A DNA stretch of 64,000 bases from Voacanga thouarsii. Its lineage: Eukaryota > Streptophyta > Magnoliopsida > Gentianales > Apocynaceae. The position numbers and the translations under genes were made by a program. Under the pieces are notes generated by a model. The model saw only the letters and a program-made list of their open reading frames with translations. It had not been told where the DNA came from and ran no database searches. This document shows positions 37,345 through 50,254 of the stretch, one piece after another (position 1 is the stretch's first letter; each line of letters starts with the position of its first letter). The stretch spans positions 62,001-126,000 of the forward strand of contig JANUWF010001101.1 in NCBI GenBank assembly GCA_026120185.1, written 5' to 3'.

Positions 37345-38870
37345 TAGAATTTAGGAGGCTTGGGTTGGATTTATAAGAGATAGACGGCTAGGATTTGATC
37401 AAGAGAGAGGCAGAGAAACGGTTTCTCTGTTATTGCGTGAATAGTCTGTGTCTCTTACCCGAAGGAAACCGTTTCCTTATATTTATTGATTTATAATTAC
37501 CATAAATTGCAACTTAGTCCTTCAACGTCCAATTGTCAACAAATTGGTCCTTGAAGTTTACTTAATTACAATTAGGTCCCATGAATAATAACAAACTTAT
37601 AATTCAGCTGTATATATATTCCCTACTCTTAATTAAGCCCACTATATTATCAAATAATATATTTGAGCATTCAAACCTTTATTGTGTGTGACCCACTTGG
37701 TTTCCTGGTCTTATTGGTAGCATAATATGAATTAATTCTAACAATATTAGACTTAATAATCCTTACTAAAATAAAAGATTAAATTTATTAATTCTCTAAT
37801 TAATAAATCCATATTTAGCATATCAAGAGCGACATCTAGCAATCACTCTTGACCACCCAAAAGTCCAGAAAGTCAAGTGGCTTGACATGAACCTTTCAAT
37901 ACCAAATTATCGATGCAATAAACTCCTTTCACCATACAATATCTCATTCGGTCTAGAGCATGGAATTAGTGCCAACTCCCTCCAGAATATTACTAATTCT
38001 GGCCCGAATATTTTAGTACTTGTTCAAGAAATCCATTACTCGATATGTGTTTCAATTGGAACCATTTCCATCACATAGTCGCCTTGGCCAAGGACTTCAT
38101 GAGTAATGATTTCTACAAGTGGCCTTGAGATATACTCTCCTACTATTAGGAGTGGTGAATCCTTTATTGACTTTCTCAACTACTTTCGTTTACTTTACGT
38201 TGTACCCAATATCCATCCCATAGGAAGTCCTAGATAAGACTCCAAAGATTAGAATCAAAGTACAACGCTCGTTAAACAAAGTACCTTGGAGATCTCAAGT
38301 CTAAGGATACTTGCACACTTGCTATAATTAGATTCTATCACTGGCACTAAATAGCTTTCAAAGTGATTATCTCGTAGCTAGGACATCCAATGAACTTGTT
38401 CCAAAACAAGCATCCACACGTTAATCATGAGTATCCTATTACTAACGGATATGAGAACCACCGCTTGATCCAATCAAGAAATATAACAAGTGCCAGTCTT
38501 GGCATATTAATAATGTCCCATCTTATTAATACTATGACTGGGGATTATTTAAGTACAAACACTGCATAGTGTAGTAGGAATCTCACATCATGATTTCTAT
38601 AACACGGTGAGATTGTGAGCGTTCGACCTTGTGTGGATTATCATTAGAGGGAGTTCTTTCTAGGACTTCAGTTGAGCTGCTGTGAATCGGTTTTGTGATC
38701 TGGATCGCGCCTGCGTTCTTGGAACAAGAAAAATTTAAATTCCGGCTTCAAGAGGTAATAAGCGTGATCTTCTCTCTTTCCCGTTTCTACTGCAAACCCG
38801 TGATCCATGGCTTGGATTTCATGCTATTTTCCATTGCGTTTAATTTGTTTAATTAATATAGAAATCCTAC
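37345..38870 (-). mobile_element. Inserted element copy 6, full length (1,526 bp)
   Basis: It has full-length structure with both usual junctions (CCTGGCA/TAGAATTTAGG and GAAATCCTAC/ACATACTTAC). Its private variants are CTTGGGTTGGATTTATAAG near the left end, AGCTGTATATATATTCC, and loss of the ATCTCTATCATG segment near 38590. The start codon of the short conserved frame seen in other copies is changed here (AATCACTCTTG), which argues against that frame being coding. Confidence 0.8.
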
Positions 38871-40987
38871 ACATACTTACAACATTCTCTTGCAACTGTA
38901 TCACTACAATTACCGCGTACAACTAGCACATCCTTGTATAAAAAAATCAAACAAAATACCACTTTTTTTGTGCAATAAAAACACTACTAGGATTATAAAA
39001 GGACAGACTAATTAGAAAAATACATACAATAGGAACACTGTGCATCATACATGGGCTTCTTATGGTAAACCATCGTCGCAAAGTACCGAATGGTTCCCCA
39101 ATCATGCTGATGTTGACGCCACATATAATTGACACATATCATCATACTTACAACATTCTTCTGCAACTGCAACACTAAAATTACCGCGTACATCTTTCAC
39201 ATCTTTGTTTAAAAAAATCAAACAAAATACCTCTTTTTTTTGTCCAATAAAAACACTACTGGGATTATAAAAGGACAGACTAATTTGAATAACACACACA
39301 ACAAGAATACTGTGCATCATACGTGAGCTCCTGATGGTAAACCATCGTCGCAAAGCACCGAAAGGTTCTCCGATCATGCTTATGTTGACGCCCCATATAC
39401 TTGGCACATATACTCATACTTACAACATTCTTTTGCAACGAAATCACCAAAATTACCGCGTACAACAAGCACATCTTTGTTTAAAAAAATTATAAAAAAA
39501 AAACACTTTTTTTGTCCAATAAAACACAATTGGGATTATAAAAGTTCAGATTAAATAGAAAAACACACCTAACAGGAATACTGTGCATGATACGTGGGAT
39601 TCGGATGGTAAACCACCGTCACAAAGCACCGAAAGGTTCCCCAATCACGCCTATATTGACGCCCCAGATACTTGGCCCATATACTCATACTTACAATATT
39701 ATTTTGCAACTGCATTACTAAAATTACAGTGTACAACTAGTACATCTTTGTTTAAAAAAATCAAACAAAATACCTCTTTTTTTGTCCAAAAAAAACACTA
39801 ATGGGATTATAAAAGGACGGACTAATTAGAATAACACCCACAACAGGAATACTGTGCATCATACGTGGGCATCTAATGGTAAACCATCGTCGCAAAGCAC
39901 CGAAAGGTTCCCTAATCATGCTTATGTTGACGCCCCATATACTTGGCACATATACTCATACTTACAACATTCTTTTGCAACAGCATCACTAAAATTACTG
40001 CGTACAACTAGCACATCTTTCTTTAAAAAAATAAAAAAAAAATAACTCTTTTTTTTACCAATAAAAACACTACTGGGATTATAAAAGGACAGACTAATTA
40101 GAAAAACACACACAACAGGAATACTGTGCATCATACGTGAGCTCCTGATGGTAAACCATCGTTGCAAAGCACCGAAAGGTTCCCCGATCATGCTTATGTT
40201 GAAGCCCCATTTACTTGGCATATATACACATACTTACAACATTGTTTTGCAACTGCATCACGAAAGTTATCGTGTACAACTAGCACATCTTTAGTAAAAA
40301 AAAATCAAACAAAATACCACTTTTTTTGTCCAATATTAACACTACTTGGATTATAATATCATATGTGGTTTTCGGATGGTAAAACTCCGTCGCAAAGCAC
40401 CGAAAGGTTCCCCAATAATGCTTATGTTGACGCCCATATACTTGGCACATATACTCAAACTTACAACATTCTTTTGGCACGGCATCACTAAAATTACCGC
40501 GTACAACAAGCACATCTTTGTTTAAAAAAATTAAACAAAATACCTCGTTTTTGTCCATTAAAAACACTCCTGGGAGTATAAAAGGACAGACTAATTATTA
40601 AAACACACTCAACATGAATACTGTGCATCATACGTCGGCTTCTGATGCTAAACCACCGTCGCAAAATACCGAAAGGTTCCCCAATTATGTTTATGTTGAC
40701 GCCCCATAAACTTAGCACATATACTCATACTTACAACATTGTTTTGCAAAGGCACCACTAAAATTACAGCATACAACTAGCACATCTTTGTTTAAAAAAA
40801 TGATACAAATTACCTCTTTTTTTGTCCAATAAAAACACTACTGGGATTATTAAAGGACAGACTAATTAGAGAAACACACACAACAGGAATATTATGCATC
40901 ATACTTGGGCTTCTGATGGTAAACAACCGTCGCAAAGCAGCAAAAGGTTCCCCAATCATGCTTCTATTACGCCCCATATACCTGGCA
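38871..40987 (+). repeat. Satellite array block G
   Basis: About 7.8 monomers. Order: post-element, GCTTCTTATGG, B-like (CCGATCATGC), E, A, B, shortened C, D, pre-element. It has two more monomers than its paralogue, block J (E and A, about 39407-39948). A 45-bp deletion at 40356 removes the TATA-like to dyad segment of the C monomer, and block J shares it. No gene is seen. Confidence 0.93.
40350..40366 (+). other. Monomer deletion scar removing TATA-like to dyad segment
   Basis: GGATTATAA joins directly to TATCATATGTGG, so the CTAATTAG spacer and the ACAG/CTGT dyad are missing. The identical scar is at 49618-49630 in duplication unit 2, so the deletion preceded that duplication. Confidence 0.82.
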
Positions 40988-42525
40988 TAGAATTTAGGAG
41001 GCTAGGGTTGTATTAATAAGAGATAGACGGCTAGGATATGATCAAGAGAGAGGCAGAGAAACGGTTTCTCTATTATTGCGTGAATAGTCTGTGTCTCTTG
41101 TCCGAAGGAAACCGTTTCCTTATATTTATTGATTTATAATTACCATAAATTGCAACTTAGTCCTTCAACATCCAATTGTCAACAAATTGGTCCTTGAAGT
41201 TTACTTAATTACAATTAGGTCTCATGAATTATAACAAACTTATAATTCAGCTATAAATATATTCCCTACTCTTAATTAAGCCCACTATATTATCAAATAA
41301 TATATTTGAGCATTCAAACCTTTATTGTGTGTGACCCATTAGGTTTCCTGGTCTTATTGGTAGCATAATATGAATTAATTCTAACAATATTAGAATTAAT
41401 AATCCTTACTAAAATAAAGGATTAAATTTATTAATTCTCTAATTAATAAATCCATATTTAGCATATCAAGAGCGACATCTAGCAATGACTCTTGATCACC
41501 CAAAAGTCCAGAAAGTCAAGTGGCTTGACATGAACCTTTCAATACCAAATTATCAGTGCAATAAATTCCTTTCACCATACAATATCTCATTCGGTCTAGA
41601 GCATGGAATTAGTGCCAAATCCCTCCAGAATATTACTAATTCTGCCCCGAATATTTTAGTACTTGTTCAAGAAATCCATTACTCGATATGTGTTTCAATT
41701 GGAACCATTTCCATCACAAAGTCGCCTTGGCCAAGGACTTCATGAGTAATGATTTCTACAAGTGGCCTTGAGATATACTCTCCTACTATTAGGAGTGGTG
41801 AATCCTTTATTGACTTTCTCAACTACTTTCGTTTACTTTACGTTGAACCCAATATCCATCCCATAGACAGTCCTAGATAAGACTTCAAAGATTAGAATCA
41901 AAGTACAACGCTCGTTAAACAAAGTACCTTGGAGATCTCAAGTCTAAGGATACTTGCACACTTGCTATAATAAGATTCTATCACTGGTACTAAATAGCTT
42001 TTCAAGTGATTATCTCGTAGCTAGGTCATCCAATGAACTTGTTCCAAAACAAGCATCCGCACGTTAATCCTGAGTATCCCAATACTCACGGATATGAGAA
42101 CCACCGCTTGATCCAATCAAGAGATATAACAAGTGCCAGTCTTGGCATATTAATAATGTCCCATCTTATTAATACTATGACTGGGGATTATTTAAGTACA
42201 AACACTGCATAGTGTAGTAGGAATCTCACATCATTATCTCTATCATGATTTCCATAACACGGTGAGATTGTGAGCGTTCGACCTTGTGTGGATTATCATT
42301 AGAGGGAGTTCTTTCTTGGACTTCAGTTGAGCTGCTGTGAACCGGTTTTGTGATCTGGATCGCGCCTGCGTTCTTGGAATAAGAAAAATTTAAATTCCGG
42401 CTTCAAGAGGTAATAAGCGTGATCTTCTCTCTTTCCCGTTTCTACTACAAAACCGTGATCCATGGCTTGGATTTCATGCTATTTTTCGCTATGTTTAATC
42501 TGTTTAATTAATTTAGAAATCCAAC
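40988..42525 (-). mobile_element. Inserted element copy 7, full length (1,538 bp)
   Basis: A full-length copy related most closely to 18685-20222, sharing GATAGACGGCTAGG, TTATTTAAGTACAAAC with TGCATAGTG, and GGAATAAG. Private changes include GGATATGATC, CTCTTGTCCG and CCAACACATACT at the right junction. A frame of 86 codons in its centre extends the 78-codon frame seen in other copies only because a stop codon mutated (CACAAAG), which looks like drift. Confidence 0.8.
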
Positions 42526-45500
42526 ACATACTAACAACATTCTTTTACAACTGCATCACTACAACTACCGCGTACAACTAGCACATCCTTGTATAAAAAA
42601 ATCAAACAAAATACCATTTTTTTTGTCCAATAAAAACACTACTAGGATTATAAAAGGACAGACTAATTAGAAAAATACATACAAAAGGAACACATAGCAA
42701 CATACGTGGGCTTCTTATGGTAAACAATCATCGCAATGTACCGAATGGTTCCCATCATGCTGATGTTGACGCCACATATAATTGACGCATATCATCATAC
42801 TTACAACATTCTTCTGCAACTGCAACACTAAAATTACCGCGTACATCTTTCACATCTTTGTTTAAAAAAAATCAAACAAAATACCTCTTTTTTTAGTCCA
42901 ATAAAAACACTACTGGGATTATAAAAGGACAGACTAATTAGAATAACACACACAATAGGAATACTGTACAACACACGTGAGCTCCTGAGGGAAAACCATC
43001 ATCGTAAAGCATCGAATGGTTCCTCGATCATGCTTATGTTGACACCCCATATACTTGGCACATATACTCAAACTTACAACATGCTTTTGCAACGGCATCA
43101 CTAAAATTACCGCGTACAAGAAGCACATCTTTGCTTAAAAAAATAACAAAAAAACCACTTTTTTTGTCCAATGAAAACACAATTGGGATTGTAAATGGTC
43201 AGATTAAATAGAAAAACACACCCAACAGGAATACTGTGCTTGATACGTGGGCTTCGGATGGTAAACCACCGTCACAAAGCACCGAAAGGTTCCCCAATCA
43301 TGCTTATATTGACGCCCCAGATACTTGGCCCATATACACATACTTACAACATTGTTTTGCAACTGCATTACTAAAATTACAGCGTACAACTATCACATCT
43401 TTGTTTAAAAAAATCAAACAAAATAACACTTTTTTTGTCCAATAAAAACATTTCCGGGATTATAAAAGCACTATCTATTTAGAATAACAACCACAACAGG
43501 AATATTGAGCATCATACGTGGGCTTCTAATGGTAAACCGTCGTCGCAAAGCACCGAAAGGTTCCCGAATCATGCTTATGTTGACGCCCCGTATACTTGGC
43601 ACATATACACATACTTATAACATTCTTTTGCAACGGCATCACTAAACTTACCGCGTACAAAAAACACATCTTTATTTAAAGAAATTAAACAAAATACCTC
43701 ATTTTTTGTCCAATAAAATCACTCCTTGGAGTATAAAAGGGCAGACTAATAATTAAAACACACACAACAGAAATACAGTGCATCATACGTGGGTTTCTGA
43801 TGGTAAACCACCGTCGCAAAACACCGAAAGGTTCCCCAATCATGCTTATGTTGACGCCCCATAAACTTGGCACATATACGAATACATACAACATTGTTTT
43901 GCAACTGCAACACTAAAATTACAGCGTACAACTAGCACACCTTTGTTTAAAAAAATCAAACAAAATACCTCTGCTTTTGTCCATTAAAAACACTACTGGG
44001 ATTATAAAATGACAGACTAATTAGAAAAATACTCATAATGGGAATACTGTGCATCATACGTGAGGTCCTGATGGTAAACCATCGTCGCAAAGCACCGAAA
44101 GGTTCCCGATCATGCTTTTGTTTAAGCCCTATATACTTGGCACATATACACATACTTACAACATTGTTTTACAACTGCATCACCAAAATTATTCCGTACA
44201 AATAGCACATCTTTATTTAATAAATCAAAGAAAATATCTCATTTTTTGTCCAAAATTAACACTACTGGGATTATAAAAGGACAGACTAATTAGAAAAACA
44301 CACACAACAGGAATACTGTGCATCATACGTGGGCTTCTGATGGTAAACCACCGTCGCAAAGCATCGAAAGTTTCCCGATCATGCTTATGTTGACGTCCCA
44401 TAAACTTGGCACATATACTAATACTTACAATATTTTTTTGCAACTGCGTCACTAAAATTACAGCGTACAACTTGGACATCTTTGTATAAAAAAATCAAAC
44501 AAAATACCTCTTTTTTTGTCCAATAAAAACATTACTGGGATTATAAAAGGACAAACTAATTAGAAAAACAACCGCAACAGGAATATTGTGCTTCATACGA
44601 GGGTTTCGGATGGTAAAACTTTGTCACAAAGCACTGAAAGGTTCCCCAATAATGCTTATGTTGACGCCCCATATACTTTGCACCTATACTCATACTTACA
44701 ACATTCTTCTACAATGGCATCACTAAAATTACTGCGTACAACTTGCACATCTCTGTTTAAAAATATAAAACAAAATACCACATTTTTAGTCCATTAAAAA
44801 CACTCCTGGGAGAATAAAAGGGCAGACTATTTATTAAAACACACACAACAGGAATACTGTGCATCATACGTAGGCTTCTGATAGTAAACCACCGTCGCAA
44901 AACACCGAAAGGTTCCCGATCATGCTTATGTTGACTTCCCATAAACTTGGCACATATACTAATACTTACAACATTGTTTTGCAACTGCATCACTAAAATT
45001 ACAGCGTACAACTAGCACATCTTTGTTTTAAAAAATCAAACAAAATACCTCTGTTTTTGTCCATTAAAAACACTACTGGGATTTTAAAAGGACAGACTAA
45101 TTAGAAAAACACCCACAACAGGAATACTATGCCTCATACGTGGGCTTCTAATGGTAAACCGTAGTCGCAAAGCACTGTAAGGTTCCCTAGTCATGGTTAT
45201 GTTGACACCCCATAAACATGGCACATAGACGCATACTTACAACATTCTTTTGCAACTGCATCACTAAAATTATCGCGTACAACTAGCTCATCTTTGTTTA
45301 AAAAAATAAAAAAAATACACTTTTTTTGTCCAATAAAAACACTACTTGGATTATAAAATGACAGACTAATTAGAAAAACACACATAACAGGAATACTGTG
45401 CATACTACGTGAGCTCCTGATGGTAAACCATCGTCGCAAAGCACCTGAAGGTTCCCGATCATGCTTTTGTTTAGGCCCCATGTACTTGGCACATATACAC

Positions 45501-46033
45501 ATACTTACAACATTGTTTTGCAACTGCATCACTGAAATTATCGCGTACAAATAGCACATCTTTATTTAAAAAAATCAATCAAAAATACCTATTTTTTGGT
45601 CCAAAATTAACACTACTGAGATTATAAAAGGACAGACTAACTAGAAAAACACACACAGCAGGAATACTGTGCATCATACGTGGGTTTCGAATGGTAAACC
45701 TCCGTCGCAAAGCACCAAAAGGTTCCCCAATAATGCTCAAATTTACGCCCCATATACATGGCACCTATACTCATACTTACAACATTCTTCTGCAATGGCA
45801 TCACTAAAATTACCGCGTACAACAAGCACATCTTTGTTTTAAAAAATTAAACAAAATACCTCATTTTTTGTCCAATAAAAACACTCATGGGAGTATAAAA
45901 GGGCAGATTAATTATTAAAACACACACAACAGGAATACTGTGCATCATACGTGGGCTTCTGATGGTAAACCACCGTCGCAAAGCAGCGAAAGGTTCCCCA
46001 ATCATACTTCTGTTACGCCCCATATACTTGGCG
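42526..46033 (+). repeat. Satellite array block H
   Basis: About 13 monomers (3,508 bp). The first four match 20.2-21.2 kb. The remainder is a distinct set (for example TTTGTTTAAGCCC near 44115, TAATGCTCAAATTTACGCC near 45735) that continues in block K with the same order. The last monomer is the pre-element type with GCAGCGAAAGG. No gene is seen. Confidence 0.93.
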
Positions 46034-46430
46034 TAGAATTTAGGAGGCTAGGGTTTGATTAATAAGAGAGAGACGGCTAGGGTTTGATCAAGAGAGAGGC
46101 AGAGAAACGGTTTCTCTGTTATTGCGTGAATAGTCTGTGTCTCTTACCCGAAGGAAACCGTTTCCTTGTATTTATTGATTTATAATTACCATAAATTGCA
46201 ACTTTGTCCTTCAACGTCCAATGTCAACAAATTGGTCCTTGAAGTTTACTTAATTACAATTAGGTCCCATGAATTATAAAAAACTTATAATTCACCTATA
46301 AATATATTCCCTTCTCTTAATTAACCCCACAATATTATCAAATAATATATTTGAGCATTCAAACCTTTATTGTGTGTGGCCCATTAGGTTTCCTGGTCTT
46401 ATTGGTAGCATAATATGAATTAATTCTAAC
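46034..46430 (-). mobile_element. Inserted element copy 8, truncated (397 bp)
   Basis: The counterpart of 36225-36621 at a 9,809-bp offset, with the same truncation join at TTCTAACA/AAATACC. It arose by the segmental duplication and not by a second insertion and truncation. Confidence 0.82.
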
Positions 46431-47153
46431 AAAATACCACTTTTTTTGTCCAATATTAACACTACTGGGATTATATAAGGACAGACTAATTAGAAAAACA
46501 AACAAAACAGGAATACTGTGCATCATATGTGGGTTTCGGAAGGTAAACCTCCGTTGCAAAGCACCGAAAGGTTCCCCAATAATGCTTATGTTGACGCCCC
46601 ATATACTTGGCACATATACTTATACTTACAACATTCTTTTGGCACGACATCACTAAAATTACCGCGTACAACAAGCACATCTTTGTTTAAAAAAATTAAA
46701 CAAAATACCTCATTTTTTGTCCCTTAAAAACACTCCTGGGAGTTTAAAAAGACAGACTAATTATTAAAACACACTCAACATGAATATTGTGCATCATACG
46801 TCGGCTTCTGATGCTAAACCACCGTCGCAAAACACCGAAAGGTTCCCCAATCATGTTTATGTTGACGCCCCATAAACTTGGCACATATACTCATACTTAC
46901 AACATTGTTTTGCAAAGGCACCACTAAAATTAGAGCGTACAGCTAGCACATCTTTGTTTAAAAAAATGAAACAAAATACCTCTTTTTTTGTCCAATAAAA
47001 ACACTACTGGGATTATTAAAGGACAGACAAATTAGAGAAACTCACGCAACAGGAATATTATGCATCATACGTGGGTTTCTGATGGTAAACAACCGTCGCA
47101 AAGCAGCAAAAGGTTCCCCAATCATGCTACTGTTACGCCCCATATACCTGGCA
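46431..47153 (+). repeat. Satellite array block I
   Basis: The counterpart of block F at a 9,809-bp offset, about 2.7 monomers, with only scattered differences (for example GAATATTGTG against GAATACTGTG near 46782). No gene is seen. Confidence 0.92.
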
Positions 47154-48679
47154 TAGAATTTAGGAGTCTTGGGTTGGATTTATAAGAGATAGACGGCTAG
47201 GATTTGATCAAGAGAGAGGCAGAGAAACGGTTTCTCTGTTATTGCGTGAATAGTCTGTGTCTCTTACCCGAAGGAAACCGTTTCCTTATATTTATTGATT
47301 TATAATTACCATAAATTGCAACTTAGTCCTTCAACGTCCAATTGTCAACAAATTGGTCCTTGAAGTTTACTTAATTACAATTAGGTCCCATGAATAATAA
47401 CAAACTTATAATTCAGCTGTATATATATTCCCTACTCTTAATTAAGCCCACTATATTATCAAATAATATATTTGAGCATTCAAACCTTTATTGTGTGTGA
47501 CCCACTTGGTTTCCTGGTCTTATTGGTAGCATAATATGAATTAATTCTAACAATATTAGACTTAATAATCCTTACTAAAATAAAAGATTAAATTTATTAA
47601 TTCTCTAATTAATAAATCCATATTTAGCATATCAAGAGCGACATCTAGCAATGACTCTTGACCACCCAAAAGTCCAGAAAGTCAAGTGGCTTGACATGAA
47701 CCTTTCAATACCAAATTATCAGTGCAATAAACTCCTTTCACCATACAATATCTCATTCGGTCTAGAGCATGGAATTAGTGCCAACTCCCTCCAGAATATT
47801 ACTAATTCTGGCCCGAATATTTTAGTACTTGTTCAAGAAATCCATTACTCGATATGTGTTTCAATTGGAACCATTTCCATCACATAGTCGCCTTGGCCAA
47901 GGACTTCATGAGTAATGATTTCTACAAGTGGCCTTGAGATATACTCTCCTACTATTAGGAGTGGTGAATCCTTTATTGACTTTCTCAACTACTTTCGTTT
48001 ACTTTACGTTGTACCCAATATCCATCCCATAGGAAGTCCTAGATAAGACTCCAAAGATTAGAATCAAAGTACAACGCTCGTTAAACAAAGTACCTTGGAG
48101 ATCTCAAGTCTAAGGATACTTGCACACTTGCTATAATTAGATTCTATCACTGGCACTAAATAGCTTTCAAAGTGATTATCTCGTAGCTAGGACATCCAAT
48201 GAACTTGTTCCAAAACAAGCATCCACACGTTAATCCTGAGTATCCTATTACTAACGGATATGAGAACCACCGCTTGATCCAATCAAGAAATATAACAAGT
48301 GCCAGTCTTGGCATATTAATAATGTCCCATCTTATTAATACTATGACTGGGGATTATTTAAGTACAAACACTGCATAGTGTAGTAGGAATCTCACATCAT
48401 GATTTCTATAACACGGTGAGATTGTGAGCGTTCGACCTTGTGTGGATTATCATTAGAGGGAGTTCTTTCTAGGACTTCAGTTGAGCTGCTGTGAATCGGT
48501 TTTGTGATCTGGATCGCGCCTGCGTTCTTGGAACAAGAAAAATTTAAATTCCGGCTTCAAGAGGTAATAAGCGTGATCTTCTCTCTTTCCCGTTTCTACT
48601 GCAAACCCGTGATCCATGGCTTGGATTTCATGCTATTTTCCATTGCGTTTAATTTGTTTAATTAATATAGAAATCCTAC
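47154..48679 (-). mobile_element. Inserted element copy 9, full length (1,526 bp)
   Basis: The counterpart of 37345-38870, sharing its private variants (GGATTTATAAG, AGCTGTATATATATTCC, missing ATCTCTATCATG). Private changes include TAGGAGTCTTGGG near the left end. The short frame begins with ATG here, where the sister copy has ATC. Confidence 0.8.
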
Positions 48680-50254
48680 ACATACTTACAACATTCTCTT
48701 GCAACTGTATCACTACAATTACCGCGTACAACTAGCACATCCTTGTATAAAAAAATCAAACAAAATACCACTTTTTTTGTGCAATAAAAACACTACTAGG
48801 ATTATAAAAGGACAGACTAATTAGAAAAATACATACAATAGGAACACTGTGCATCATACATGGGCTTCTTATGGTAAACCATCGTCGCAAAGTACCGAAT
48901 GGTTCCCCAATCATGCTGATGTTGACGCCACATATAATTGACACATATCATCATACTTACAACATTCTTCTGCAACTGCAACACTAAAATTACCGCGTAC
49001 ATCTTTCACATCTTTGTTTAAAAAAATCAAACAAAATACCTCTTTTTTTTGTCCAATAAAAACACTACTGGGATTATAAAAGGACAGACTAATTTGAATA
49101 ACACACACAACAAGAATACTGTGCATCATACGTGAGCTCCTGATGGTAAACCATCGTCGCAAAGCACCGAAAGGTTCTCCGATCATGCTTATGTTGACGC
49201 CCCATATACTTGGCACATATACTCATACTTACAACATTCTTTTGCAACAGCATCACTAAAATTACTGCGTACAACTAGCACATCTTTCTTTAAAAAAATA
49301 AAAAAAAAATAACTCTTTTTTTTACCAATAAAAACACTACTGGGATTATAAAAGGACAGACTAATTAGAAAAACACACACAACAGGAATACTGTGCATCA
49401 TACGTGAGCTCCTGATGGTAAACCATCGTTGCAAAGCACCGAAAGGTTCCCCGATCATGCTTATGTTGAAGCCCCATTTACTTGGCATATATACACATAC
49501 TTACAACATTGTTTTGCAACTCGCATCACGAAAGTTATCGTGTACAACTAGCACATCTTTAGTAAAAAAAATCAAACAAAATACCACTTTTTTTGTCCAA
49601 TATTAACACTACTTGGATTATAATATCATATGTGGTTTTCGGATGGTAAAACTCCGTCGCAAAGCACCGAAAGGTTCCCCAATAATGCTTATGTTGACGC
49701 CCATATACTTGGCACATATACTCAAACTTACAACATTCTTTTGGCACGGCATCACTAAAATTACCGCGTACAACAAGCACATCTTTGTTTAAAAAAATTA
49801 AACAAAATACCTCGTTTTTGTCCATTAAAAACACTCCTGGGAGTATAAAAGGACAGACTAATTATTAAAACACACTCAACATGAATACTGTGCATCATAC
49901 GTCGGCTTCTGATGCTAAACCACCGTCGCAAAATACCGAAAGGTTCCCCAATTATGTTTATGTTGACGCCCCATAAACTTAGCACATATACTCATACTTA
50001 CAACATTGTTTTGCAAAGGCACCACTAAAATTACAGCATACAACTAGCACATCTTTGTTTAAAAAAATGATACAAATTACCTCTTTTTTTGTCCAATAAA
50101 AACACTACTGGGATTATTAAAGGACAGACTAATTAGAGAAACACACACAACAGGAATATTATGCATCATACTTGGGCTTTTGATGGTAAACAACCGTCGC
50201 AAAGCAGCAAAAGGTTCCCCAATCATGCTTCTATTAAGCCCCATATACCCGGCA
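48680..50254 (+). repeat. Satellite array block J
   Basis: The counterpart of block G but two monomers shorter (1,575 against 2,117 bp). The fusion monomer near 49189-49290 has the left part of the B-like monomer and the right part of the A monomer (CAACAGCATCAC, CTTTCTTTAAAAAA). It also carries the 45-bp deletion scar at 49618. No gene is seen. Confidence 0.93.

Larger units (their letters stand above)
39300..43500 (+). repeat. Dispersed segmental duplication, right copy (partner about 16.98-21.19 kb)
   Basis: Colinear with the partner through E, A, B, C, D, pre-element monomer, element, post-element monomers and the chimaeric monomer with AAAAGCACT.TCTA near 43465. The offset is 22,348 bp, then about 22,303 bp after the 40356 deletion. 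The right end is where the partner enters the 13-monomer repeat. Confidence 0.7.
36170..45978 (+). repeat. Large tandem segmental duplication, unit 1 (about 9.81 kb)
   Basis: The unit begins within a monomer just left of a truncated element and contains elements at 36225, 37345 and 40988 plus about 23 monomers. It matches unit 2 at an offset of exactly 9,809 bp up to about 39407, then 9,267-9,268 bp to the end, with very few differences visible. The offset change equals two monomers (542 bp). The right edge is placed where GTCGCAAAGCAGCG (unit 2 start, 45979) and GTCGCAAAAGACCG (about 55246) diverge. Confidence 0.9.
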
